Shown here: one piece after another, positions 53,651 through 62,582 of the stretch | How positions within the stretch are numbered: position 1 is the first letter of the stretch | Layout of the letters: each line of letters starts with the position of its first letter | Assembly: GCA_963730395.1 (NCBI GenBank) | Contig: CAVSSK010000021.1 | Coordinates: forward strand, 248,001-312,000 | DNA length: 64,000 bases | Source: Bog-473 sp963730395 | GTDB taxonomy: Bacteria; Actinomycetota; Acidimicrobiia; Acidimicrobiales; RAAP-2 | Reading direction: 5' to 3' | The notes under the pieces: generated by a model | Databases searched by the model: none | Told to the model about the DNA's origin: nothing | The model's input: the letters and a program-made list of their open reading frames with translations, nothing else | Position numbers and translations under genes: made by a program

Positions 53651-54808
53651 GTGACGACCTACCTCGACTACGCCGCCACGGCGCCGCTGCGGCCCGAGGT
53701 GGCGGCCGCCATGGCCGAGGTCCTTTCCACCCCGCTCGGGAACCCCACCGGCAGCCATCCCCCCGCCCAGCGGGCGCGGCGCCTCCTGGAGGAGGCGCGG
53801 GAGGGGGTGGCCGCGTTCCTCGGCCGCGACCCCGGCGAGGTCGTCTTCACCTCCGGGGGTACCGAGTCCGCCAACCTCGCCGTCCTCGGGGTCGCCGAGA
53901 CCACCCTGCGCGAGCACGGCGAGGCGGTCGTCCTGTGCTCAGCCGTCGAACATCCGGCCGTGCGCGAGTCGGCCCGGGCGGCGGCGCAGACGGGGGTCGA
54001 TCTACGCGAACTGCCGGTCGACGAACGCGGTGTCCTCGACGCCGAGGCGCTGGCGAGGACGCTCTCGTCGCGTACCACGCTGGTGGCCGTCATGACCGCC
54101 AACAACGAGACCGGCGTCATCGAGCCGGTGGCCGAGGTGGCCGAGGCCGTGCGGCGGCGCGCCCCGCAGGCGCACGTCTTCACCGATGCCGTCCAGGCCG
54201 CACCCTTCCTCGATCTGGCCGAGGTCACGGCCGGCGCCGACCTGGTGTCGGTCAGCGCCCACAAGGTGGGCGGTCCGGTCGGTACCGGCGCGCTGGGCGT
54301 GAGCCCGGCGGTGAAGCTCCTGGCGCGCCAGCACGGCGGCGGGCAGGAGCGGGAGCGACGCAGCGGGACCCAGGACGTGGCGGGTGCCGTGGGGCTGGCG
54401 ACGGCGCTGCGCCTCGCCGCCGCGGAGCGTGACACGTCGACGACCCGCGTGGCGGCGCTGCGGGACCGGCTGCGCGACGGGCTCCTGGGGGTGACGGAGG
54501 GGGCGCACCGCACGGTGCCCGCCGGCGTGCCCGTCCTGCCGGGTCACCTGCACCTGTGCGTGCCGGGCGTGGAGCGCGAGGAGCTGCTGGTCGCGCTCGG
54601 CGCGGAGGGTGTGTGTGCCTCGGGCGGGTCGTCGTGTGCCAGCGGGGCACTCGAGCCCAGCCACGTGCTCGCCGCCATGGGCGTCGCCCCGGGGCTGGCC
54701 GCGGGCGCCGTCCGCTTCACGCTGGGGTATGGCACGACCGATGCCGATGTGGACCGCGCCCTCGCCGTCGTGCCGGCCGTCGTGGCCACGCTGCGCCGTC
54801 GAGCCTGA
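53651..54808 (+). CDS. iscS: Cysteine desulfurase
   Basis: A 385-residue class V PLP enzyme of the NifS/IscS type: YLDYAATAPLRPEVAAAM, TSGGTESANLAV, PLP lysine in VSAHKVGGP (about 206), and catalytic cysteine loop CASGGSSCASGAL (about 329). It delivers persulfide sulfur for Fe-S and tRNA thiolation. Being next to mnmA, its first role here is probably sulfur supply for 2-thiouridine. GTG start. Confidence 0.93.
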   Translation: MTTYLDYAATAPLRPEVAAAMAEVLSTPLGNPTGSHPPAQRARRLLEEAREGVAAFLGRDPGEVVFTSGGTESANLAVLGVAETTLREHGEAVVLCSAVEHPAVRESARAAAQTGVDLRELPVDERGVLDAEALARTLSSRTTLVAVMTANNETGVIEPVAEVAEAVRRRAPQAHVFTDAVQAAPFLDLAEVTAGADLVSVSAHKVGGPVGTGALGVSPAVKLLARQHGGGQERERRSGTQDVAGAVGLATALRLAAAERDTSTTRVAALRDRLRDGLLGVTEGAHRTVPAGVPVLPGHLHLCVPGVEREELLVALGAEGVCASGGSSCASGALEPSHVLAAMGVAPGLAAGAVRFTLGYGTTDADVDRALAVVPAVVATLRRRA

Positions 54809-54830
54809 GCACGGGTGGCACACTGGTTCC

Positions 54831-55889
54831 ATGCGGGTGCTCGTGGCAATGTCGGGAGGCGTCGACTCCTCGGTGGCGGCTGCGCTGCTGGTGGAAGAGG
54901 GCCATGACGTCGTGGGAGCAACGCTCAAGCTGTGGGGCGGCGCCTCGGACTCGGGTTGCTGCTCGGTGGCGGACGTCGAGGACGCCCGCCGGGTGGCCCA
55001 GCAACTCGGCATCGACCACCACGTCTTCAACCTGACCGAAGAGTTCGACCACCATGTCGTCTCGCCGTACGTCGCAGAGCATGCCCGGGGGCGGACGCCG
55101 AACCCGTGCATCGAGTGCAACCGCTCCCTCAAGTTCGACCGCCTGCTCGGGCGGGCCCGGCGCCTGGGCTTCGACCGCCTGGCCACCGGGCACCATGCCC
55201 GGGTGACCGTCGGCGACGAGGTCCTCCGGTTGCGGCGGGGCGCCGACCCGCTCAAGGACCAGTCGTACGTCCTGTCCATGCTCGGTCAGGACGCCTTGGC
55301 CCGCCTGCTTTTCCCTGTCGGCGAGATGACCAAGGAGCAGGTGAGAGAGCGCGCCCACCGCCTCGGCCTGCGCACGGCCGCGAAGCCGGACAGCCAGGAC
55401 GTGTGCTTCATCGGGAGCGTCGAGGGCCGCCGGGGATTCCTGTCGGGCCGACTGGAGCTGCACCCGGCCGAGGTGGTGGACACCGATGGACGCCCGACCG
55501 GATCGGTGGAGGCCGTCGAGCTCGTCACCATCGGGCAGCGGCGCGGCATGGGGCACGGGAGCGACGGCAAGCGCCGCTACGTGACCCACGTGGACGTGGC
55601 GTCGCGGCGGGTCACCGTGGGGAGCGCGGCGGAGGTGCTGCGCTCCTCGGTCGTCCTCGCCGGCCAGTCGCTCACCTGGGTCGACCATCCGTTGGACGCC
55701 GGTGCGCGCGCCGTGGCGCAGGTCAGTGCACACGGGCGTCCCGTGCCGTGCACGGTCGAGGAAAGGGAGCGGCTCGACGTGGTGGTGCGCTTCGACGACC
55801 CGCAGCGACCCGTGGCGCCCGGGCAGACCGTGGCTCTCTACGACGCGCTGGACCCCGACGTCGTGGTCGGCGCGGGCATCGCCGCCTGA
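54831..55889 (+). CDS. mnmA: tRNA-specific 2-thiouridylase MnmA
   Basis: A 352-residue thiouridylase. The PP-loop is AMSGGVDSSVAAALL, catalytic cysteines are in TPNPCIECNRSLKF (about 93) and SQDVCFIG (about 190), and the C-terminal beta-barrel is complete. It thiolates U34 of tRNA Lys/Glu/Gln. CACACT six bases before ATG 54831 may be a leaderless -10. It sits between iscS and ligA as in many actinobacteria. Confidence 0.95.
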   Translation: MRVLVAMSGGVDSSVAAALLVEEGHDVVGATLKLWGGASDSGCCSVADVEDARRVAQQLGIDHHVFNLTEEFDHHVVSPYVAEHARGRTPNPCIECNRSLKFDRLLGRARRLGFDRLATGHHARVTVGDEVLRLRRGADPLKDQSYVLSMLGQDALARLLFPVGEMTKEQVRERAHRLGLRTAAKPDSQDVCFIGSVEGRRGFLSGRLELHPAEVVDTDGRPTGSVEAVELVTIGQRRGMGHGSDGKRRYVTHVDVASRRVTVGSAAEVLRSSVVLAGQSLTWVDHPLDAGARAVAQVSAHGRPVPCTVEERERLDVVVRFDDPQRPVAPGQTVALYDALDPDVVVGAGIAA

Positions 55890-55891
55890 CG

Positions 55892-57976
55892 ATGGCCGGC
55901 GAGAGCACGTCGGCGGCGCGGGTGGAGGAGCTGCGCGCGCTCATCAGGCACCACAACGAGCTGTACCACACCCTCGACTCGCCCGAGATCCCCGACGCCG
56001 AGTACGACCTTCTCGTCCGCGAGCTGCGCCAGCTGGAGGAGGAGCATCCGTCACTCGCCTCGGCCGACTCGCCCACCAACTCCGTGGGCGCCGCACCGTC
56101 GGGCCTCTTCCAGGAGGTCCGCCACCGGGTCCCCATGATGAGCCTCGACAACGCGTTCGACGAGACGGAGCTGCGCGCCTGGGCCGAACGGCTCCGGCGC
56201 CAGGACCCCGCCCTCGACCTCGACACCCTGGCGTTCTCTTGCGAGCCGAAGGTCGACGGCGTCGCCATGTCGCTCACCTATGCAAAGGGGCGTTTCGTGC
56301 AGGCGGCGACGAGGGGCGACGGCCTCACGGGGGAAGACGTCACCGCCAACGTGGCGACGATCGAGGAAGTGCCCAAGGTGCTCTCCAAAGGGGGCGGCCC
56401 GTATCCCGATCTGCTCGAGGTGCGTGGCGAGATCTACATGCCGGTCGCCGAGTTCGAGGCGATGAACAAGCGCCAGGCGGACGCGGGGGAGCGCCTCTTC
56501 GTGAACCCGCGCAACTCCGCGGCCGGCGCGCTGCGCCAGAAGGACCCGAAGATCACCGCCATGCGTCCGCTGCGCTTCTGGGCGTACCAGGTGGGCATCG
56601 TCGAGGGCGCGTCGGCGTGGCCCGCGGCCACGCAGAGGGACACCCTGGCCCGGCTGGCCCGGGCCGGGTTCCCCGTCAGTCCCGAGGCTCGGTCGGTCAA
56701 GGGCATGACCCAGGTCGTCGAGCGCTGCCGCGAGCTGGCCGAGGCACGCCACGACCTGGCCTATGAGATCGACGGCGTCGTCACCAAGGTCGACGACCTG
56801 GCACTGCACGCCGTCCTCGGCGCGACGTCGAGGGCACCGCGGTGGGCCATCGCGTTCAAGTTCCCCCCCGAGGAGCGCACGACCAGGCTCGTCGCCATCC
56901 ACGTCTCCATCGGGCGTACCGGCCGGGCCACGCCATTCGCCCAGCTCGAGCCGGTCTTCGTGGGTGGCTCCACGGTCGGTGTGGCAACGCTGCACAACGA
57001 GGACCAGGTGGCGGCGAAAGACGTCAGGCCCGGCGACCTCGTCATCGTGCGCAAGGCGGGGGATGTGATCCCCGAGGTCGTCGGTCCCGTACCGGGCGGG
57101 TCGAAGCGCCGCAAGCCGAGGTGGAAGTTCCCCACCGCCTGCCCGTCGTGCGGCGAACCGCTGACGCGGTTGCCGGGCGAGAGCGACACGTTCTGCACCA
57201 ACATCGACTGCCCGCAGCAGCGCGTCCAGCGCATCGCGCACTACGCCTCACGAGGAGCGATGGACATCGAGGGGCTGGGGGAGGAGCGGGTCGTCCAGCT
57301 CGTGGCGGCCGGCCTGGTCAACGACCCGGCCGACCTGTACCTGCTCAGGTCGGAGCAGCTGGTGGCACTCGAGAGGTTCGCCACCATCTCGGCCAACAAT
57401 CTCGTGGCTGCCATATCCAAGTCGAGGGAGCAGCCGCTCAGCCGGCTCCTCGTGGCGTTGGGGATCCGCCATCTCGGGCCGACCGGCGCCCGGGCCATCG
57501 CCCGCGCCTTCGGGTCGCTCGATTCGATCCTTGCCGCGTCGGCCGACGAGCTGGCGGCGGTGGAGGGGGTGGGAGGTGTGATCGCGGCGAGCGTGGCCGA
57601 ATTCCTGGGACAGCCCACCAACGAGGGGGTCGTGGCCCGTTTGCGGGAGGCCGGGGTCAATACGGAGGAGCCGGGCGCCGCCGGGCCGGCGGGCGGTGGT
57701 GAGGGGGCGGCGGGCACCACCGGGGCCCAGACGCTGGCCGGCAAGGCGGTGGTGGTGACCGGGGCGGTGCCGGGCTACACCCGCGAGGGGGCCGAGGAGG
57801 CGATCATGGCGCGCGGCGGGACTTCGCCGGGGAGCGTGTCGAAGAAGACCTTCGTGCTGGTCGTGGGCGACGCTCCGGGTGCCGCGAAGCTTCGGAAGGC
57901 CGAGGAGCTCGGCGTCCCCATCATCGAGGCGGCGTCCTTCGATGACCTCCTCGAGTCGGGGGAATTGGAAGGGTGA
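55892..57976 (+). CDS. ligA: NAD-dependent DNA ligase LigA
   Basis: A 694-residue ligase: N-terminal Ia domain (HHNELYHTLDSPEIPDAEYD), adenylation lysine in CEPKVDGVAM (about 120), OB fold, zinc finger (CPSC ... FCTNIDCPQQ), helix-hairpin-helix region, Gly/Ala-rich linker and C-terminal BRCT domain (VVTGAVPGYTREGAEEAI, SVSKKT). It seals nicks in replication and repair. It starts three bases after mnmA. Confidence 0.96.
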   Translation: MAGESTSAARVEELRALIRHHNELYHTLDSPEIPDAEYDLLVRELRQLEEEHPSLASADSPTNSVGAAPSGLFQEVRHRVPMMSLDNAFDETELRAWAERLRRQDPALDLDTLAFSCEPKVDGVAMSLTYAKGRFVQAATRGDGLTGEDVTANVATIEEVPKVLSKGGGPYPDLLEVRGEIYMPVAEFEAMNKRQADAGERLFVNPRNSAAGALRQKDPKITAMRPLRFWAYQVGIVEGASAWPAATQRDTLARLARAGFPVSPEARSVKGMTQVVERCRELAEARHDLAYEIDGVVTKVDDLALHAVLGATSRAPRWAIAFKFPPEERTTRLVAIHVSIGRTGRATPFAQLEPVFVGGSTVGVATLHNEDQVAAKDVRPGDLVIVRKAGDVIPEVVGPVPGGSKRRKPRWKFPTACPSCGEPLTRLPGESDTFCTNIDCPQQRVQRIAHYASRGAMDIEGLGEERVVQLVAAGLVNDPADLYLLRSEQLVALERFATISANNLVAAISKSREQPLSRLLVALGIRHLGPTGARAIARAFGSLDSILAASADELAAVEGVGGVIAASVAEFLGQPTNEGVVARLREAGVNTEEPGAAGPAGGGEGAAGTTGAQTLAGKAVVVTGAVPGYTREGAEEAIMARGGTSPGSVSKKTFVLVVGDAPGAAKLRKAEELGVPIIEAASFDDLLESGELEG

Positions 57977-58036
57977 CGCAGGTGGGGAGGTGTCCACCGA
58001 ATGCGTGCCTGGGATCGGTAGCCTGAGTTCGCCCCG

Positions 58037-60040
58037 ATGCCCCTGATTTCTGATTCCATCGGCCGGGTCCTTGGGAAGCGGTACCGGCTGCTCTCCGCAC
58101 TGGGCACCGGCGCTTCCGCCCACGTCTTCCTGGCCGAGGACGTGTCCTTGCAGCGCCATGTCGCGGTCAAGGTCCTCCAGCCCGGGCTGGCCACCGACGA
58201 GGCGTTCTTGAAACGCTTTCGTGCCGAGGCGCGCTCGGTGGCGTCGCTGAACCACCCGCACGTCTTGCGCGTCTTCGACTGGGGCGAGGACACGGACGGG
58301 CCGTATCTCGTCTTGGAGTATCTCGGCGGGGGCTCGCTGCGCGACCTGCTCGACCGGGGGTCCTTGCTCTCGCACTCCCAGGCGGCCCAGCTGGGGACCG
58401 AGGTGGCGCAGGGTCTTGCGTATGCGCATGTCCGAGGCCTGGTGCACCGTGACATCAAGCCGGCGAACCTCTTGTTCGACGAGGAGGGCCGGGTGCGGGT
58501 GGCCGACTTCGGGGTCGCCCGTGCCCTGGCGGAGGCGGCGTGGACGGAGCCGGCGGGGGCGATGGTCGGGACGGCGCGCTACATCTCCCCGGAGGCGGCG
58601 GAGGGCAAGCCGGTCGACGGTCGGGCGGACGTCTACTCGCTGGCCCTGGTGTTGTACGAAGCCGTGACGGGGACCGTGCCGTTCGTGACGGATACCACGA
58701 TGGGGACGTTGGCGGCCCGGATCGGCCAGCCGCTGCCGCACGACCCTGCCCTGGGCCCGCTCGATGACGTCCTGGCCCGTGCGGCGGCCCCCGACGTGGG
58801 TGCGCGCCTGGACGCCGCCGGCCTGGCCGCTCGGCTGGGTGCGCTGGCTGCTGCGTTGCCGACTCCGGCCCCCTTGCCGCTGGTGATCCCTCACCTGGAG
58901 GCCGCCACGCCCATATCTGGGTTCCGGGCGCCGGGAGTGCCGGAGTTGACCGAGACCGGGGTGGCGGCTGTCGGTGCTGCCGGCTCGACGTCCTCGACCG
59001 CCATCGCTCCGCTGGCGGCCGGCGCCCCGGTGGGGACGAAGGCGGGGCCGGGGGAGATCTTCGACGCCGAGCCCCATGGGGGCTCGGGCGGCCGACGTGG
59101 CGGCGGTGGCGGTGGCGGTCCGGCGCCGTCCCGGACGCGGAGCCGGCGCCGGATGTGGTGGATCATCGGGGCCGTCGCCCTGGTGGCGATCGTGGTCGGA
59201 GGGCTCGTTGCCGCCCTCGAGACGGACGTCTTCACGCCCTCCCATCCGACGCCCGCCCTGGTCAGCCTGCCGCTGTCCCAGGCCCGGGCTGATGTGGCCA
59301 AGGTCCATATGACGTTGGCCGTCGGTGTCCCGGTCAAGTCGATCACCGTGGGCGCCGGTGATGTGGTGTCCCAGAGCCCGAAGCCAGGGACGACCCTCAA
59401 GGAGGGCTCGACGGTCAACGTGGTGATCTCCGGCGGCAAGCCCGATGTGACCGTCCCCTCCCTGGCGAACATGTCCTGCGCCCAGGCCGCAACGACGCTC
59501 CAGGCGGCGCACCTCCAGGCAAGCTGCACGCCGGGGACATACGACGACAATGTTCCGGCGACCGTGATCATCTCGTGGTCGAGTGGATCCACCCAGGACC
59601 CGACGAGTGCGCCCTACGGAAGCACCATCACCATCGTCCCGTCCTTGGGCCATCAGCCAGCGACAGTGCCGAACATCCCGCAGACCTACACCTTCAACCA
59701 GGCTCAAGCCGCGTTGCAGGCAGTGGGGCTCACTGCGACGCAGAACCCCCAGTCGAGCCCCACCGTGCCGTCGGGCGACGTGATCTCGACGAACCCCGCC
59801 AGCGGGGCACAGGCGCCCTACGGCTCGTCCGTGACGGTCAACGTGTCCACCGGCCCGCCGACGACCACCGTGCCGAACGTGATTCAGGACACGGTGTCGC
59901 AGGCCACGAGCGCCCTGCAACAGGCTGGCCTCAGCGTCTCCGGGGTCTCGGGCAACCCGAACAACAACGTCATCGGCACGCAACCGTCGGTTGGCTCGAC
60001 CGTCCCGACCGGTTCGTCGGTCCAGCTCTACACCCATTGA
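58037..60040 (+). CDS. Ser/Thr protein kinase with PASTA repeats, PknB-like
   Basis: A 667-residue transmembrane kinase. The cytoplasmic kinase (about 1-270) has the glycine loop LGTGASAHVFLAED, VAVKVL lysine, HRDIKPANLL, DFG in VADFGVARAL and SPEAAEG. A Gly/Pro/Arg-rich juxtamembrane stretch and one membrane helix (WWIIGAVALVAIVVGGLVAAL, about 372-394) follow. Four extracellular PASTA modules (about 400-667) end the protein. Such kinases sense peptidoglycan fragments and control growth and division. The PASTA part is less GC-rich than the kinase. No phosphatase or FtsW/PBP genes are adjacent, unlike the classical pknAB locus. Confidence 0.93.
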   Translation: MPLISDSIGRVLGKRYRLLSALGTGASAHVFLAEDVSLQRHVAVKVLQPGLATDEAFLKRFRAEARSVASLNHPHVLRVFDWGEDTDGPYLVLEYLGGGSLRDLLDRGSLLSHSQAAQLGTEVAQGLAYAHVRGLVHRDIKPANLLFDEEGRVRVADFGVARALAEAAWTEPAGAMVGTARYISPEAAEGKPVDGRADVYSLALVLYEAVTGTVPFVTDTTMGTLAARIGQPLPHDPALGPLDDVLARAAAPDVGARLDAAGLAARLGALAAALPTPAPLPLVIPHLEAATPISGFRAPGVPELTETGVAAVGAAGSTSSTAIAPLAAGAPVGTKAGPGEIFDAEPHGGSGGRRGGGGGGGPAPSRTRSRRRMWWIIGAVALVAIVVGGLVAALETDVFTPSHPTPALVSLPLSQARADVAKVHMTLAVGVPVKSITVGAGDVVSQSPKPGTTLKEGSTVNVVISGGKPDVTVPSLANMSCAQAATTLQAAHLQASCTPGTYDDNVPATVIISWSSGSTQDPTSAPYGSTITIVPSLGHQPATVPNIPQTYTFNQAQAALQAVGLTATQNPQSSPTVPSGDVISTNPASGAQAPYGSSVTVNVSTGPPTTTVPNVIQDTVSQATSALQQAGLSVSGVSGNPNNNVIGTQPSVGSTVPTGSSVQLYTH

Positions 60041-60048
60041 CCGCCGCC

Positions 60049-60357
60049 GTGGCGCTCCCGTTCGACCCGGCCTGTGACCTCTGCGAAGCGGCGCGCATCT
60101 CGGAATGGCACCACGAGGATGACGTTTGCTGGGTGGCGGACTGCGAGGTGTGCGGAGTGCCGATGGTGGTGTGGAGGCACCACGGTCCGACGCCACCCGA
60201 AGGTGACGTGCAGCACATGATCGTCCAGCTGACCCGGGTGGCTGACGCCCGCTTCGGTGCCGGGGAGTGGTCGATCGACCGCGTCATGCGTCAGATCCCG
60301 GACCATTTCCACGCTCACGGGCGCGACCCGAACTGGTGGTTTCGCCGCTTCCGGTAG
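60049..60357 (+). CDS. Small conserved Cys/His-rich protein
   Basis: A protein of about 102 residues: FDPACDLCEAA..., CWVADCEVC and a His-rich tail (DHFHAHGRDPNWWFRRF). The CxxC and CxxxxCxxC pattern and nearby histidines could bind zinc. I recall similar short actinobacterial proteins but cannot name a function. GTG 60049 is chosen; a TTG at 60037 overlapping the kinase stop (TTGA) is an alternative that would couple the two genes. Confidence 0.6.
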   Translation: MALPFDPACDLCEAARISEWHHEDDVCWVADCEVCGVPMVVWRHHGPTPPEGDVQHMIVQLTRVADARFGAGEWSIDRVMRQIPDHFHAHGRDPNWWFRRFR

Positions 60358-60392
60358 GCGCCTGGGACAAGTTCAGAGAATTTCGGCAACGG

Positions 60393-60398
60393 TAGGGT
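60393..60398 (+). promoter_or_regulatory. Leaderless -10 box of MFS transporter gene
   Basis: TAGGGT seven bases before GTG 60406; this decides between the two candidate GTG starts. Confidence 0.5.
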
Positions 60399-60405
60399 GT
60401 CCCAG

Positions 60406-62034
60406 GTGGAAACCCCCCGGGACGAGCGCTCCGACGTGCTGCTCGACCCTCAATACGACCCCGGCGGCGGGGCGATGGGGACCCTGGGTGCGGACGGTTC
60501 GGTCGAGACGAACTGGTTCAGCCTCTTGCATCGCCGCGTGTCGGCGCGGGCCGTGCGAAGTCCGCGTTACCAGTGGTGGGCGCTGGTCGCGCTGCTCGCC
60601 GGGCTGTTGTCGCTCAACATCACCTTTACCGTGTTCGTCGTCGCCCTTCCGACGGTCAAGGCGGACTTCCACACCAACTTCTCCGTGCTCGCCTGGGCTT
60701 CGACCGGCCCGCTGCTCGCCTTCGGCGTCGCCGCCCCGTTCTTCGGCAAGGCCGGGGACCTCTTCGGCCATCGGAGGCTGTATCAGTTCGGGCTCATCGG
60801 GGCCATGGTCAGCGCGATCCTGACCGCAACAGCGCCCAACGTCGGCATGCTGCTGTTCGCTCGCGCCCTCGACGGCGTGCAGGGCGCCGCCACAGGAACG
60901 GCGTCCATGGCGATCATCCTCGAACTCTTCTCGAAAGAGGACCGGGTCAAGGCACTCGGGTGGTGGTCGCTTGTCGGTGCCGGAGGTCCGGTTCTCGGAG
61001 TCACGCTCGGCTCACCGGTGATCCAGTTCTTCGGGTGGCGCACGCTGTTCTGGGGCCAGCTCGTGCTCCTGATCATCGCCTCCGTGGTGGTCGCCCTCTT
61101 GCTGCCGTCGGACAAACGTGCTCGTCGGAACTCCCCAGCGGACGTGATTTCCGACGGGAACGGGCGAGGGAGGCGGTCACACGTCTGGGAGGGCATGGAC
61201 TGGGTGGGCAGCTGGAGCCTGGCTGGCGGCGTCACCGCCGCCATGCTCGTGTTGAGCATCGGCCCCATCGTTGGCTGGACGTCGCCGGCGGTGATCGCAG
61301 CGGGAGTGGCCGCGGCCGTCTTGGCGGTCGTCTTCATCTGGCGGGAATCGACGTTCACCACTCCGCTTGTCCCGACCACGTACTGGCGGCGCCGCAACTT
61401 CATGTTCCCGATGGGAACCAAGAGCTTCTCGAGCTTCGCTTACTTCGGAGGCTTCTTCCTGTTCCCCCTGCTCATGGAGCAGGTCTACGGCTACAGCGTC
61501 TCGCAGGTGGGATTCATCTCGGTGGCCCGCCCGTTGCTGTTCGCGATCAGCGCTCCGATCGCCGGCTACATGGCGGTGCGCACGGGAGAGAGGACCGCGA
61601 CGCTCTTCGGCACGGTCGCCCTCTTTCTCTCGATGGTGCTGTTCGCCACCCTCGGTGCGACATCGGGCCTCTTGGTGATCCTCGCCGCATTAGCGCTGTC
61701 GGGGCTCGGTATGGGGGTGTCGATGCCGGCCACCTCGGCCACCATGTCGAACGAGCTGGCCGAATCGGAATACGGCGTCATGAGCGCCGCCCAGCTCCTG
61801 GCCACCCAGGTCGGGGAGGTGGCGGGGATCCAGGCGGTGCTGACGATTCAGGAATCGATCGCGCGGCGCTCGGGCCTGGGCAATGTGCACCACAGCACGG
61901 CGTTGCTCCACAGCTTCTCCGTCGCGTTCTGGGTGGGCGCCGTCGTTGCCGGGCTCTCGGTGGTGTGCGCGCTCTTCATCCGCTCCCTGCCACGGGGTGC
62001 CCGCGCTCCGGAGCTGCTCGCCGACGCCGCCTGA
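60406..62034 (+). CDS. MFS drug-efflux transporter, DHA2-like (14 TM)
   Basis: A protein of about 542 residues with a polar ~60-residue N-terminus and about 14 hydrophobic segments. It has GDLFGHRRLYQFGLIGAMVSA (motif A-like) and WWSLVGAGGPVLGVTLGSPVIQFFGWRTLFWG (motif C of 14-TM exporters, quoted in part). It probably exports drugs, lipids or metabolites with proton antiport. I place the start at GTG 60406, since TAGGGT is seven bases upstream; GTG 60397 would overlap that box. Substrate unknown. Confidence 0.85.
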   Translation: METPRDERSDVLLDPQYDPGGGAMGTLGADGSVETNWFSLLHRRVSARAVRSPRYQWWALVALLAGLLSLNITFTVFVVALPTVKADFHTNFSVLAWASTGPLLAFGVAAPFFGKAGDLFGHRRLYQFGLIGAMVSAILTATAPNVGMLLFARALDGVQGAATGTASMAIILELFSKEDRVKALGWWSLVGAGGPVLGVTLGSPVIQFFGWRTLFWGQLVLLIIASVVVALLLPSDKRARRNSPADVISDGNGRGRRSHVWEGMDWVGSWSLAGGVTAAMLVLSIGPIVGWTSPAVIAAGVAAAVLAVVFIWRESTFTTPLVPTTYWRRRNFMFPMGTKSFSSFAYFGGFFLFPLLMEQVYGYSVSQVGFISVARPLLFAISAPIAGYMAVRTGERTATLFGTVALFLSMVLFATLGATSGLLVILAALALSGLGMGVSMPATSATMSNELAESEYGVMSAAQLLATQVGEVAGIQAVLTIQESIARRSGLGNVHHSTALLHSFSVAFWVGAVVAGLSVVCALFIRSLPRGARAPELLADAA

Positions 62035-62043
62035 GAGGACTCG

Positions 62044-62457
62044 CTATTCGGTGATCTCCCGCAGCCGGGTGGCCAGTTCTGCGGCGTTGGGGTCACCTGC
62101 CGCGGGTGTGGCCTGCAGCGCCATCAGCTTGGCCATGTCCCCCTCGACCCGTACCTTGCCGGCCATGAATGCCTGCATGCCGGCTTGGGGATTCCCCTCG
62201 ACGAGGATCGCCTTTGCCGTGTCGTAGTCAACCGTCACCTTGAGGTCCTGAACCTCCAGGTGGCCGATGTCGAGAACGAGCTCGCCATTCGAGGTGTCCA
62301 TGTGGGCGTGGATGTCGTCCTCGGAGAAGGGAACCGCTGTCACGACGAGGTTCATACGAACGACGTGGGGGATGGGAGGCGTCTTGCCTTCGTACTCGGC
62401 CCGGATCTTGCGGGCCTCGTCCAACCATTCGTCGCTGAGGAACGGGTACGACGGCAT
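62044..62457 (-). CDS. SCP2 sterol-binding-domain protein
   Basis: A 137-residue SCP2-like protein: FLSDEWLDEARKIRAEY N-terminal helix, AHMDTSNGELVLDIGHL strands, DYDTAKAILVEGNPQAGMQAFMAGKVRVEGDMAKLM (quoted as the core motif in one run of the family) and C-terminal helix. It binds fatty acyl or sterol-like lipids in the cytoplasm. AAGGAG lies eight bases before ATG 62457. It converges with the MFS gene and is divergent from an alpha/beta hydrolase. Confidence 0.87.
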   Translation of the reverse strand: MPSYPFLSDEWLDEARKIRAEYEGKTPPIPHVVRMNLVVTAVPFSEDDIHAHMDTSNGELVLDIGHLEVQDLKVTVDYDTAKAILVEGNPQAGMQAFMAGKVRVEGDMAKLMALQATPAAGDPNAAELATRLREITE

Positions 62458-62568
62458 TGCGGTGCTCCTTCGTCTTCGGTCTTGTTCTTCGGTCTCGGTC
62501 TTGGTGCAGGACCTCGGTCGCCCCGCCCGGAGCCATGTGGGCCGCCGGAACCCTACCCGCCTCGCCGG

Positions 62569-62574
62569 TAGGCT
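62569..62574 (+). promoter_or_regulatory. Leaderless -10 box of alpha/beta hydrolase gene
   Basis: TAGGCT eight bases before GTG 62583. Confidence 0.45.
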
Positions 62575-62582
62575 GCCGCAGC

